Shown here piece after piece: positions 35,366 through 43,245 of a stretch of DNA of 64,000 nucleotides. Made by a program: the position numbers and the translations under genes. The notes below the pieces were generated by a model. That model made no database searches and was not told where the DNA came from. It saw only the letters and a list, made by a program, of their open reading frames with translations. Within the stretch, counting starts at the first letter, position 1. Every line of letters begins with the position of its first letter. The DNA is from Salinirubrum litoreum (lineage in GTDB: Archaea > Halobacteriota > Halobacteria > Halobacteriales > Haloferacaceae): contig NZ_JAJCVJ010000004.1 of NCBI RefSeq assembly GCF_020567425.1, positions 62,001 through 126,000 of the forward strand, read 5' to 3'.

Positions 35366-35387
35366 CGTACCGTGGCGGTACGTTTTT
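35366..35387. terminator. Palindrome CGTACCG-N3-CGGTACG followed by five T
   Basis: Perfect 7-base arms (35366-35372 and 35376-35382) are followed by TTTTT at 35383-35387. Read as RNA it is a terminator-like hairpin for the MBL-like gene; read as DNA it is an operator ending about 32 bases before the leader ATG at 35414, next to the expected TATA position of CHAT module 2. Either role is possible. Confidence 0.5.
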
Positions 35388-35413
35388 GCTGACACGGTGA
35401 AAAGCAGTAAGAT

Positions 35414-35467
35414 ATGTTGACGGGTCTCGGCCGGCAGACAGTCGACGCACGTGGGGGTGTCCGGTGA
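35414..35467 (+). CDS. 17-residue leader ORF coupled to CHAT protease 2
   Basis: ATG at 35414, stop TGA at 35465-35467, which overlaps the GTG start of CHAT protease 2 (35464) in a GTGA junction. The peptide (MLTGLGRQTVDARGGVR) is basic and has no clear fold. The overlap suggests translational coupling or regulation; it may also be only a remnant of a lost upstream gene, since CHAT module 1 has a full DUF7504-like gene in this position. Confidence 0.4.
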   Translation: MLTGLGRQTVDARGGVR

Positions 35468-37518
35468 CGATCTCCTTCGAGCGGCTGGACGGCGGCCCCG
35501 GCGTGACGGTCGTCGACAGCGTCGAACGCCGGCAGTTCAGCGTCGAGACGCCGAGCGACGTCTCGCCGAGTTCCGTACCGACCGACGAGTTCTACTTTCC
35601 GGTCGACGAGGCGGTTCGCCTCGACACGGACCGACTCCGCGTGCCGACCGTCGTCGGGACGTACGTCCGCGGTGCCGACGGCGAGATGCTCGCCGAGATC
35701 GACTTCTGCTCGGAGATCGAACTGCCGGCCGGGCGGTACACGATAGAGCTCTGCCCGCCGATCAAGTGCTACCTGCGCGTCGAGGGAACGCTGTCGGTGA
35801 CGGCCGGGGCCGACGGGATCGAGATCGAGACCGGCAGTGAGCGGATCGACTTCGGAGCGCGTTCCCGCCACGAACGGCCCGAGGCGACCGTCACCGTCAC
35901 CGAGGACCCCCGCGACGTGATGGCCGCGCTCTCGACGTTCGGGTCGGCGCTGAAGACGACGAGCGTCGAGCGGTCGTACCCGACGCTCCGGGGCCACCCG
36001 CCGGCGATCGAAGTCGGCGAGGAACTGTCGATTCCGGAGACGCTCGACTCGCCCGACACGGGTGTCACCATCGAGGTGCCGCCGAACCTGCGGTACGTCT
36101 ACCCGGTCGCCTCGCTGGCGTACTACCTCGGCGCGTCGGTCGAACCGGGACCGACGCCGCGACTCGTCACCGACCACGGATTCACACACGCGCTGTCGGG
36201 CACGTACGGGTTCGAGGAGACCGTCGCGCGGACGCTGAAACAGCTGTTTCTCCTGGACTGCTGTACCCGAACCGAGGGCTACTACACGGTCGACCTCCAC
36301 GAGCGACGGGCGATCGCCGAGGCGGTCGATCTGGACTTCGCGGCGCTGTACGACGCGCCGCTGGCCGAGCAGATCGAGGCGTATCTGGACGTGCCGTACG
36401 GGGTCGTCGCCGAACAGGTGCCCGAGTGGAAGCTGACGACCCACGTCGCACCGACCCCGGACAACGCCGAACTGCTCCCCTTCCTCGTGACCGACCTCGC
36501 CGTGATCCGACTGCCCTCCGAGCGGTCGACCGCCGAGTCGACCGCGCAGTTGGAGGCGCTGTCGGCGTTCACGCGCGACGGCTTCACCCGGAGTGCGAGC
36601 GAGGAGTCGCTGGGGTCGCCGCCGCTGGTCCAGCCGGAACAGACCGACTCGATCGAGCAGTCGTGGGCCGGCGAGAACGCGCCCTTCGGCGCGAGCAAGT
36701 CGTCGATACAGGCGTTCCAGAACCGGCTGGACCGCGAGCCCTCCGGCGGTGACATCGACATCACGGTCGTCTGCAACGACGCGGCGATGGACGAGGAGGG
36801 CGACCTCGCAGAGCAGGTGTACGGATCGCGGGACAACCTCCCGTTCGACGTGCAGACCTACCGCAACCTCTCGGTCGACGCACTTCGCGCGGTGATCGAG
36901 ACCGACGGCGACTTCCTCCACTACATCGGTCACATCGACGAGGCCGGCTTCCAGTGTGCCGACGGGCGACTCGACGCCCGCGAGATCGAGACGGTCGGCG
37001 TGGACGCGTTCATGCTGAACGCCTGTCGCTCCTACGAGCAGGGGATGGCGCTGCTCGACGGCGGCGCGGTCGGCGGCGTCGTCACCCTCGCCGAGGTGAT
37101 CAACAGCGGCGCGGTCCGGGTGGGCCGGACGATGGTCCGCCTGCTGAACCAGGGGTTCCCGCTCCGGGCGGCGCTGACCATCGCCAAGGGCGAGTCGATC
37201 GTCGGCGGCCAGTACATCGTCGTCGGCGACGGGAACGTCGACGTGGTGCAACCGGAGGGTGGACTCCCGATTCTCGTTCGGATCGACGGCGACGGTCCCG
37301 AGTACGACGTCGAGATCACGTCCTTCCCCAACGGTGACAAGGGAATCGGGAGTCTGATCCAGCCGAGTCTGCGGAGTGAGGCGCAGCACTACCTCGGACT
37401 GGGGACACAGGGACCGTTCACCGTCACGCGGTCGGAACTCCGGGAGACGCTCTCGTTGGAGGAACTCCCGATCAAACTCGACGGTCGGCTCACGTGGAGC
37501 AGTGAGGTCGACCTCTGA
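35464..37518 (+). CDS. CHAT-domain (caspase-like) protease 2
   Basis: 684 residues. The CHAT peptidase at the C-terminus has HYIGHI with catalytic His490 and AFMLNACRS with catalytic Cys521, preceded by the TVVCND strand and followed by GAVGGVVTLAEV. The whole chain aligns with CHAT protease 1 (shared TVTTTDDPVDFM/TVTVTEDPRDVM, STFGS-L-TTS-ERS, LRGHPP, SLAYYLGA, RTEG-Y-DLHER). The start is a GTG overlapping a leader ORF. Unlike CHAT 1, no DUF7504-like gene precedes it. A convergent 44-residue membrane peptide lies 111 bases beyond its stop. The substrate is unknown. Confidence 0.8.
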   Translation: MTISFERLDGGPGVTVVDSVERRQFSVETPSDVSPSSVPTDEFYFPVDEAVRLDTDRLRVPTVVGTYVRGADGEMLAEIDFCSEIELPAGRYTIELCPPIKCYLRVEGTLSVTAGADGIEIETGSERIDFGARSRHERPEATVTVTEDPRDVMAALSTFGSALKTTSVERSYPTLRGHPPAIEVGEELSIPETLDSPDTGVTIEVPPNLRYVYPVASLAYYLGASVEPGPTPRLVTDHGFTHALSGTYGFEETVARTLKQLFLLDCCTRTEGYYTVDLHERRAIAEAVDLDFAALYDAPLAEQIEAYLDVPYGVVAEQVPEWKLTTHVAPTPDNAELLPFLVTDLAVIRLPSERSTAESTAQLEALSAFTRDGFTRSASEESLGSPPLVQPEQTDSIEQSWAGENAPFGASKSSIQAFQNRLDREPSGGDIDITVVCNDAAMDEEGDLAEQVYGSRDNLPFDVQTYRNLSVDALRAVIETDGDFLHYIGHIDEAGFQCADGRLDAREIETVGVDAFMLNACRSYEQGMALLDGGAVGGVVTLAEVINSGAVRVGRTMVRLLNQGFPLRAALTIAKGESIVGGQYIVVGDGNVDVVQPEGGLPILVRIDGDGPEYDVEITSFPNGDKGIGSLIQPSLRSEAQHYLGLGTQGPFTVTRSELRETLSLEELPIKLDGRLTWSSEVDL

Positions 37519-37629
37519 CCGATCGGGCGTGACCGACAGACAGTGGTAGTCGTGGTCGATACGCTCCGGGCGACGACCTCGTTCCGACTCGACTCTCGCT
37601 GGCGACGTGACGGACCGACGACGGCCGAG

Positions 37630-37764
37630 TTAGGGGCCACCGACAGCGGTGACGAATCCTGCCGACGCGTTACTCGCCTGCGTCAGCAGCAACAGGATGG
37701 TGAACAGGACACCGGCTTTCTTCGGGTTCTCAGCGATGTACGCCGCGATTGCGCTCTCTGACAT
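37630..37764 (-). CDS. 44-residue membrane peptide paired with CHAT protease 2
   Basis: Polar N-terminus ending YIAENPKKAG, one membrane helix (about residues 18-32, VLFTILLLL) and a small-residue tail ending TAVGGP. It mirrors peptide 1 (16499-16627): similar length, an N-H-P-R or N-P-K-K motif before the helix, and a terminal GP. It converges on CHAT protease 2. It is short but has a strong AT-rich promoter. Proposed partner, substrate or membrane effector of the protease; inferred from the repeated pairing. Confidence 0.72.
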   Translation of the reverse strand: MSESAIAAYIAENPKKAGVLFTILLLLTQASNASAGFVTAVGGP

Positions 37765-37793
37765 GACGTGCTGTACTCTCTGCCGAAATATCA

Positions 37794-37800
37794 TAAATTT
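37794..37800 (-). promoter_or_regulatory. Promoter of membrane peptide 2
   Basis: AAATTTA (minus strand) lies 30 bases before the ATG at 37764, followed by TGATATTTCGGCAGAGAG. The peptide 1 promoter has AAATTTA at 31 bases followed by CTGTCATTTGCGG. The surrounding 37780-37840 is very AT-rich for this genome. Confidence 0.6.
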
Positions 37801-37938
37801 TTTGATACTTTATCTAACATGTTGGTACGAATTCTCAACCATGCTGATCGTTGTCGGATATCGTCGAGAGACAAGTGGTAACAATCGTCCCACACCGTCG
37901 TCACGGCAGCGACGCTAGCGCGGGGGAGCAACGCCGTT

Positions 37939-38379
37939 ATGCGTCCGGCACCCGTAGCAGGCGTCGTGGTGTACGTCACGCGCGGACTGGTCGATGCGCT
38001 CCTCGACATGGCCGAGTCGGCGGAACCCGAGCAGACCAACGTCGTTCTCGCGTCGACGCCGGCCGGCGAGTTCGAGACCGACCTCGGTCTCGACCCGGAG
38101 ACGCCGATACTGACACACTTCTATCTCCCGGACGCGGGCAAGTCCGTCCGGGCGGTGTTCGGGATGGACCTCGGCACGCCCGCCGGTCGCGGTCGCGCCC
38201 GGTTCATCTCCCACCCGCAAGGAAAACTCGAGGTCACCGAACGTGACGACCTCGCTGGCGTCGTCCTCGTGGCGGTGCCGCCGTGGGAACTCGACTCGCT
38301 GGCCGTCTTCGACCGGGCGGGCACGAAACTCGATCTCTCGGTGCTCGACGCCGAACCGCCACAGGAGTCGCTGGCGTAG
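37939..38379 (+). CDS. Divergent MPN/JAB-like protein
   Basis: 146 residues. The layout recalls JAMM/MPN proteases: an N-terminal helix (VYVTRGLVDALLDMAESAEP), a strand set (ILTHFYLP) and ARFISHPQGKLEVTERDDLAGVVLVAVPPWE, where the usual HxHP...S/T-x-x-D pattern is present except that the first histidine is replaced (I90-S91-H92-P93, T100, D103). Metal binding is therefore uncertain and catalysis doubtful. It lies beside CHAT module 2 but is read away from the membrane peptide, so any link is open. I am only moderately sure of the family. Confidence 0.6.
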   Translation: MRPAPVAGVVVYVTRGLVDALLDMAESAEPEQTNVVLASTPAGEFETDLGLDPETPILTHFYLPDAGKSVRAVFGMDLGTPAGRGRARFISHPQGKLEVTERDDLAGVVLVAVPPWELDSLAVFDRAGTKLDLSVLDAEPPQESLA

Positions 38380-38411
38380 GTCGGCGACGGGAGTCTCGGG
38401 CGTTCGTCGCC

Positions 38412-39548
38412 TCAGACGCCGAAGGTCGCCCGCAGCATGTCGCGAGTGCCGGGTCCGAGACCGACCGCCAGTACCGCGATCAGCAGGAGAATCGTGTACC
38501 GGGGACTCTCCTCGAAGATCTGTTCGTCGAACACCCAGACGACCAGCGTCGCGGCGACGAGTTTCACGAGCAGGAACGGCCACGCGTCGCCGGTCACCGC
38601 CAGTATCGACGCCGGGAGCACCGACCCCGTGAGGTCGACGATGGCCTGGTTCACCGGGTGCTTGGGGACGAGGTTCGGCCCGGCACCGAGTGCGGGCATC
38701 CAGTCGAGACCGACGACGTTCGCCGCGCCGTCGACCGCGTGCCCCCAGATGATGACCGCGCCGACCGTGCCCGTCCCACGGTTGATCTCCGGCTTGTAGC
38801 GCCGGATCAGCCACCACGTCACGCCGGCGGTCCCGGTCGCCAGCACCAGCGTCACGACGAGGACGATCGGTCGGAAGACGACGTCGTTGGTGCCGGAGAT
38901 CGCCAGCGACCCGAGGTAGCCGAGCGTGACCATCAGGACGAACACTCCCGACCCGAGTAGCGGGACCTCGAAGCGGTCGACCGCGCCCCGGCGTTCGAGC
39001 AGGACACTGCCGACGACCGCGAGGAGGGTGATCCCGAAGACGGTGAAGTAGATGACGGGGCTGATGATGAGCGTGTTCCACGGGTACGACAGCAGGGCGT
39101 CGGCCCCGCCGGTGTCGTTGGCGTCCTCGACGACCCGGAGCGCGCCGCCGAAGAACATGAACGGGAACAGCGCGTAGAAGAAGTCCTTCGACTCGCCGAT
39201 GTCCAGTCTCCGGAGGAGGAAGACGACGCCGGTCAGTGCGATCAGGAGGATCACGACGTAGCCGACCTCGGAGACGAGCGTGTAGCCCGGATACGCGACG
39301 ACTCCCTGTGCGGACGCACAGGCGCTACTGCTCGTCAGGTACTCCGTCACGCCGCCACCGCGGACTGCACAGACGGCGGAGTTCGCGTCTGCCTCGACGG
39401 GCCCCCAGAAGTACTGCCAGACGAAGCGGTCGTAGACGAGTCGGGGGAGCGCGAGCGACCCGACGACGAGGAGGGTCAGCAGGGTGGCGACGGTGCCCCC
39501 CCAGAGTCGTTCGGGCGGGATGCCGACGCGGTCTGCCACGGTTGCCAT
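38412..39548 (-). CDS. DUF63 family membrane protein
   Basis: 378 residues with about eight to ten membrane helices. The family pattern is present: [20 protein letters not shown] near the N-terminus, [23 protein letters not shown], and [32 protein letters not shown]63 is an archaeal integral membrane family of unknown function, conserved across haloarchaea. ATG 39548. It is transcribed in the same direction as the Lrp, ribL and JAMM genes further right but with its own spacing. Confidence 0.87.
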   Translation of the reverse strand: MATVADRVGIPPERLWGGTVATLLTLLVVGSLALPRLVYDRFVWQYFWGPVEADANSAVCAVRGGGVTEYLTSSSACASAQGVVAYPGYTLVSEVGYVVILLIALTGVVFLLRRLDIGESKDFFYALFPFMFFGGALRVVEDANDTGGADALLSYPWNTLIISPVIYFTVFGITLLAVVGSVLLERRGAVDRFEVPLLGSGVFVLMVTLGYLGSLAISGTNDVVFRPIVLVVTLVLATGTAGVTWWLIRRYKPEINRGTGTVGAVIIWGHAVDGAANVVGLDWMPALGAGPNLVPKHPVNQAIVDLTGSVLPASILAVTGDAWPFLLVKLVAATLVVWVFDEQIFEESPRYTILLLIAVLAVGLGPGTRDMLRATFGV

Positions 39549-39654
39549 ACCTTCACGACCGCCCGCGTCGGGTTTCAGGGTTCCGGTCTCGTGTGTCTCG
39601 GCCTGTCGGTTCGGTCGCGTGTCTCTCGCCGTGCGACAACAGCGGCGGTGGCTC

Positions 39655-40122
39655 TCACTCCGCGTCGTCGTCCAAAATCGGCAACCCCTCCGCCTCGTAC
39701 TCGGTGCCGAGGATCACCATCGTCTGCGACCGGGCGAACCCGTCGAGTTGGGCGATGTGGTCGAACATCAACTCCCGGAGGCCGTCGGTGTCCTCGGCGA
39801 ACACCCGGAGCATCACGTCCCACTCGCCGGTCGTCAGGTGGACCTCGTGGACGCCCTCGAACTCCCGGAGGGCGTCGAGCGCCTCCCGCTCCTGCCCCTG
39901 TTCGATCCGGAGTCCGACGATGGCCGACGCGCCGAGTCCGACCGCACCGGGGTCGACGTCGGCGTGGTAGCCCCGGATGACGCCCGCGTCTTCCAGCCGA
40001 CCGACGCGGTCGTGGACCGTCGCGCTCGACATGTCGATCCGTCGAGCGATCTCCGAGAAGGGTGTCCGCGCGTTCGACTGGAGGATGTCGAGGATGGCCC
40101 GGTCGGTGTCGTCGAGTTCCAT
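39655..40122 (-). CDS. Lrp/AsnC-family transcription regulator
   Basis: 155 residues: an N-terminal winged HTH ([48 protein letters not shown]) and a C-terminal RAM ligand-binding domain ([54 protein letters not shown]). It forms dimers or octamers and usually responds to amino acids. ATG 40122. It is 42 bases downstream of ribL on the same strand; the targets are unknown, and gdh or ribL are only possibilities. Confidence 0.9.
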   Translation of the reverse strand: MELDDTDRAILDILQSNARTPFSEIARRIDMSSATVHDRVGRLEDAGVIRGYHADVDPGAVGLGASAIVGLRIEQGQEREALDALREFEGVHEVHLTTGEWDVMLRVFAEDTDGLRELMFDHIAQLDGFARSQTMVILGTEYEAEGLPILDDDAE

Positions 40123-40164
40123 ATCGGGTGGTCTCGGGCGTGGAACTTCGGCGTTGTGTTGGCG

Positions 40165-40674
40165 TCAACCGCGTTCGTCGAGAATCCGGTCGACGATCCG
40201 GCCGGTCGAGAGCAGTTCGCCCTCGTAGCGGGGCTCACGCGCCGAGGCTCGGCGGACCGCACAGTCGATGCCTCGGTCGGCGAGTGCCCCTCGGATGGCG
40301 TCGTCGTCGTGGTGCTGGTCGAACCCGAGGACGATCAGGTCCGGTTGGATGCGCTCGATGGGGACGAAGATGTCCTCGGGGTGGCCGAGGTGGGCCTCGT
40401 CCACCGGATCGAGTGCGGCGACCATGTCCCGCCGCTGGCGGTCGGGGAGGATCGGCGGGGCCTTGTGGGTGACGTTCGACCGCCGAGCGACGATGACGTG
40501 GAGTTCGTCACCCATCGACGCGGCGTCGGTCAGGTAGTGGAGGTGTCCGGGGTGGAGGATGTCGAAGGTGCCCTGCGCGATGACGGTCGTCGTGTCGTCG
40601 CCGGACGACGCCACCGATTCCACGCCACTCGCCTCCGCCGTCTCGTCTGTGTCCCTGCTGTCGTCGCGTCTCAT
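40165..40674 (-). CDS. ribL: Archaeal FAD synthase (FMN adenylyltransferase)
   Basis: 169 residues. The nucleotidyltransferase HxGH motif is in [16 protein letters not shown] (about residues 34-49), with the [22 protein letters not shown] region and a C-terminal STGRIVDRI matching the ISTT/S-type loop. This is the archaeal cytidylyltransferase-like FAD synthase, RibL, which joins FMN and ATP. The first 30 residues are an acidic low-complexity extension. Its ATG overlaps the stop of the JAMM gene (ATGA), so they are co-translated. Confidence 0.88.
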   Translation of the reverse strand: MRRDDSRDTDETAEASGVESVASSGDDTTTVIAQGTFDILHPGHLHYLTDAASMGDELHVIVARRSNVTHKAPPILPDRQRRDMVAALDPVDEAHLGHPEDIFVPIERIQPDLIVLGFDQHHDDDAIRGALADRGIDCAVRRASAREPRYEGELLSTGRIVDRILDERG

Positions 40675-41159
40675 TCGTCTCGGAGCTCCTTGTCGATGTC
40701 CGCCTGCGTGAAGTCGAAGAACGTGTCCGCGTCCGGGAGGTCGGCGTCCAACACGTCCAGTTCGCGTTCCTCGCCGTCACGGTCGAACGCCTGCCAGTCC
40801 GACCGGCGGTAGGGGTAGCCGATGATGATGTGGACCTCGCCGGAGCCGAACGTGGCGAGGTCGGCGTCGGAGGGCTTCAGGACGCCGTTCGGGTGCGAGT
40901 GGACCGAGCCGACCGCCTTCATGTCGTTCGGGATCATGTTGGACTTGACCGTCGCCGACATCGGGTTCGACTCGGTGCCCGGAATCACGAGGATGTCGGT
41001 GACGACCAGTCCGTCGCGGTCGATACCGACTCTGCGTGCGCGCTCGCCCCGGAGAAAGCCCATGTACTCGTTGGGGTGGGTGTCCTCGGAGGCGTCGAGC
41101 GCGAAGTCGAGGGTGTCGGCCGCGATGCCGATCACCCGGTTCGACCGGAACAGACCCAT
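40671..41159 (-). CDS. JAMM/MPN+ metalloprotease (Mov34/PAD-1 family)
   Basis: 162 residues. The complete JAMM motif is present: Glu31 in [10 protein letters not shown], then [17 protein letters not shown] with His87, His89, Ser97 and Asp100. Haloarchaeal relatives (HvJAMM) remove ubiquitin-like SAMP modifiers from proteins and from molybdopterin synthase conjugates; this protein fits that activity. ATG 41159. It heads an operon with ribL (four-base overlap). A degenerate MPN-like protein is found three kilobases away at 37939. Confidence 0.9.
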   Translation of the reverse strand: MGLFRSNRVIGIAADTLDFALDASEDTHPNEYMGFLRGERARRVGIDRDGLVVTDILVIPGTESNPMSATVKSNMIPNDMKAVGSVHSHPNGVLKPSDADLATFGSGEVHIIIGYPYRRSDWQAFDRDGEERELDVLDADLPDADTFFDFTQADIDKELRDE

Positions 41160-41310
41160 GTGAAAACGTGAGTCGCGTCGCCTTCTAAGGGTTCCGGAAC
41201 CCCAACGAGCGAGTCGGCGACACGTCGTGGCGTGCCACTGGTCGGGGCCCCTGCGTCCTGCTCGCAGGCGTATTGCAAGACTTAACACCGGCGACCGACT
41301 CGTGACAGAC

Positions 41311-43209
41311 ATGACCGATACGGAAGCCGGAGATTCCGGCGCGGGGGATTCCCGTCCTGTCGTCTACGATCTCGCACCGGACTGTACGCTGGAGGACGCG
41401 TCCGTCGGCGAGCAGTACCACGCCGTCGTCAACGGCGTCGTGGAGTACGGCGTCTTCGTCGACATCTCCGATCACGTCTCGGGGCTGGTCCACGAGTCGA
41501 ACCTCGACCGCTCGTACGACGTGGGTGATCGCCTGATCGTCGAACTGGTCGAAGTGAAAGACAACGGCGACATCGCGTTCGGCGTCGTCGACTCCGACGA
41601 CTACCGGACCGAGGTCGTCGACCACGAGATCGCGCTGACGCCGGTCGAGACGCTCGGCACCGGCGACACCGCGACGATCGAGGGGCGCGTCGTCCAGATC
41701 AAACAGACCGGCGGGCCGACCATCTTCCACGTCGCCGACGAGACGGGCATCGTCGCCTGTGCCGCCTTCGAGGAGGCCGGTGTCCGCGCGTATCCCGACG
41801 TCGAACTCGACGACCTCGTCCGCGTCGCGGGCGACGCCGAGGAGCACGAGGGAGCACTCCAGATCGAAGTCGACGATCTGACGCTCCTGACCGACGAGAC
41901 AGCCGAGGAAGCCGAGGAACGACTGGACGCCGCCCTCGCAGAGCGCGCCGAACCGGCGACGCCCGAACCGCTCGTCGAGTGGGACGCCTTCGCCAAACTC
42001 CACGACGACTTACAGGAGGTCGCCCGGCTACTCCGCCGGACCGTGCTGGAGGGTCGCCCGCTCCGCGTCCGGCACCACGCCGACGGCGACGGCATGTGTG
42101 CGTCGGTCCCGGTACAGATGGCGCTGGAGAACTTCATCGCCGAGGTCCACGAGGACCCGGACGCGCCCCGACACCTGTTCAAGCGACTGCCGAGCAAGGC
42201 CCCGTTCTACGAGATGGAGGACGTGACCCGCGACCTGAACTTCGCGCTCGGCGGACAGGCGCGGCACGGGCAGAAGCTCCCGTTCCTGCTGATGGTGGAC
42301 AACGGCTCGACCGAGGAGGACGTGCCGGCCTACCAGAACCTCGCGCACTACGACATCCCCATCGCGGTCGTCGACCACCACCACCCCGACCCGGACGCGG
42401 TGAACGACCTGCTGGACGCCCACGTCAACCCGTACCTCTACGACGAGGACTACCGGATCACGACCGGGATGATGTGTGTCGAACTCGCCCGGATGATCGA
42501 CCCCGAGATCACGGACGATCTGCGGCACGTCCCGGCGGTCGCCGGCCTCTCGGACCGCTCGAAGGCCGAGGCGATGCACGACTACGTCGCACTCGCCGAG
42601 GCCGAGGGGTACGACCGCGCAGACCTCGAAGACATCGGCGAGGCGCTGGACTACGCGGCCCACTGGCTCCGCTACGACGACGGCAAGTCGATGGTCAACG
42701 ACGTGTTGAACGTCGGCTGTGACGACGAGGCCCGCCACGAGGAACTCGTGGAGTTCCTCTCGACGCGCGCCCAGCGCGACGTGGACCGGCAACTCGACGC
42801 CGTCGAACCGCACGTCGAACACGAGATGCTGGCCTCCGGTGCGCACCTCTACCGGATCGACGTGGACGAGTTCGCCCACCGGTTCACCTACCCCGCGCCG
42901 GGGAAGACGACCGGACAGCTCCACGACCGGAAGGTGCAGGAGACCGGCGAACCGGTCATCACCATCGGCTACGGGCCGGACTTCGCGGTCCTCAGATCCG
43001 ACGGCGTTCGGCTCGACATCCCGAACATGGTGACGGAACTGAACGACGAGATTCCGGGCGGCGGCGTCTCCGGCGGCGGTCACCTCGTCGTCGGTTCGAT
43101 CAAGTTCGTCAAGGGTCGGCGGGGTGACGTGATCGACGCCCTCGTGGAGAAGATGGCCGACGCGGACCTCGACGAGGAACTGTCGAGTACCGCGACACTC
43201 GACGACTGA
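41311..43209 (+). CDS. DHH-family phosphoesterase (RecJ-like) with S1 and OB domains
   Basis: 632 residues. Order: S1 RNA-binding-like domain (about 25-95, GEQYHAVVNGVVEYGVFVDISDHVSGLVHESNL), an OB fold (about 110-185), a linker, then DHH (RHHADGDGMCASV; DNGSTEEDVP; AVVDHHHPDPDA) and DHHA1 with the glycine-rich GGGVSGGGHLVVGS. Family knowledge: archaeal RecJ-like proteins (GAN or others) act on single-stranded DNA or RNA at forks and in repair. ATG 41311 is preferred to GTG 41302. It is divergent from the JAMM-ribL operon. Confidence 0.9.
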   Translation: MTDTEAGDSGAGDSRPVVYDLAPDCTLEDASVGEQYHAVVNGVVEYGVFVDISDHVSGLVHESNLDRSYDVGDRLIVELVEVKDNGDIAFGVVDSDDYRTEVVDHEIALTPVETLGTGDTATIEGRVVQIKQTGGPTIFHVADETGIVACAAFEEAGVRAYPDVELDDLVRVAGDAEEHEGALQIEVDDLTLLTDETAEEAEERLDAALAERAEPATPEPLVEWDAFAKLHDDLQEVARLLRRTVLEGRPLRVRHHADGDGMCASVPVQMALENFIAEVHEDPDAPRHLFKRLPSKAPFYEMEDVTRDLNFALGGQARHGQKLPFLLMVDNGSTEEDVPAYQNLAHYDIPIAVVDHHHPDPDAVNDLLDAHVNPYLYDEDYRITTGMMCVELARMIDPEITDDLRHVPAVAGLSDRSKAEAMHDYVALAEAEGYDRADLEDIGEALDYAAHWLRYDDGKSMVNDVLNVGCDDEARHEELVEFLSTRAQRDVDRQLDAVEPHVEHEMLASGAHLYRIDVDEFAHRFTYPAPGKTTGQLHDRKVQETGEPVITIGYGPDFAVLRSDGVRLDIPNMVTELNDEIPGGGVSGGGHLVVGSIKFVKGRRGDVIDALVEKMADADLDEELSSTATLDD

Positions 43210-43245
43210 GTCAGCGGATCTGACAGCCGAGGACACGGTCCCGAC

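Noticed and set aside
34606-37389. Minus-strand open frame of 927 codons opposite the MBL-like and CHAT 2 genes
   Set aside because: Antisense shadow; the plus strand carries the conserved CHAT motifs and the paralogue supports that frame.
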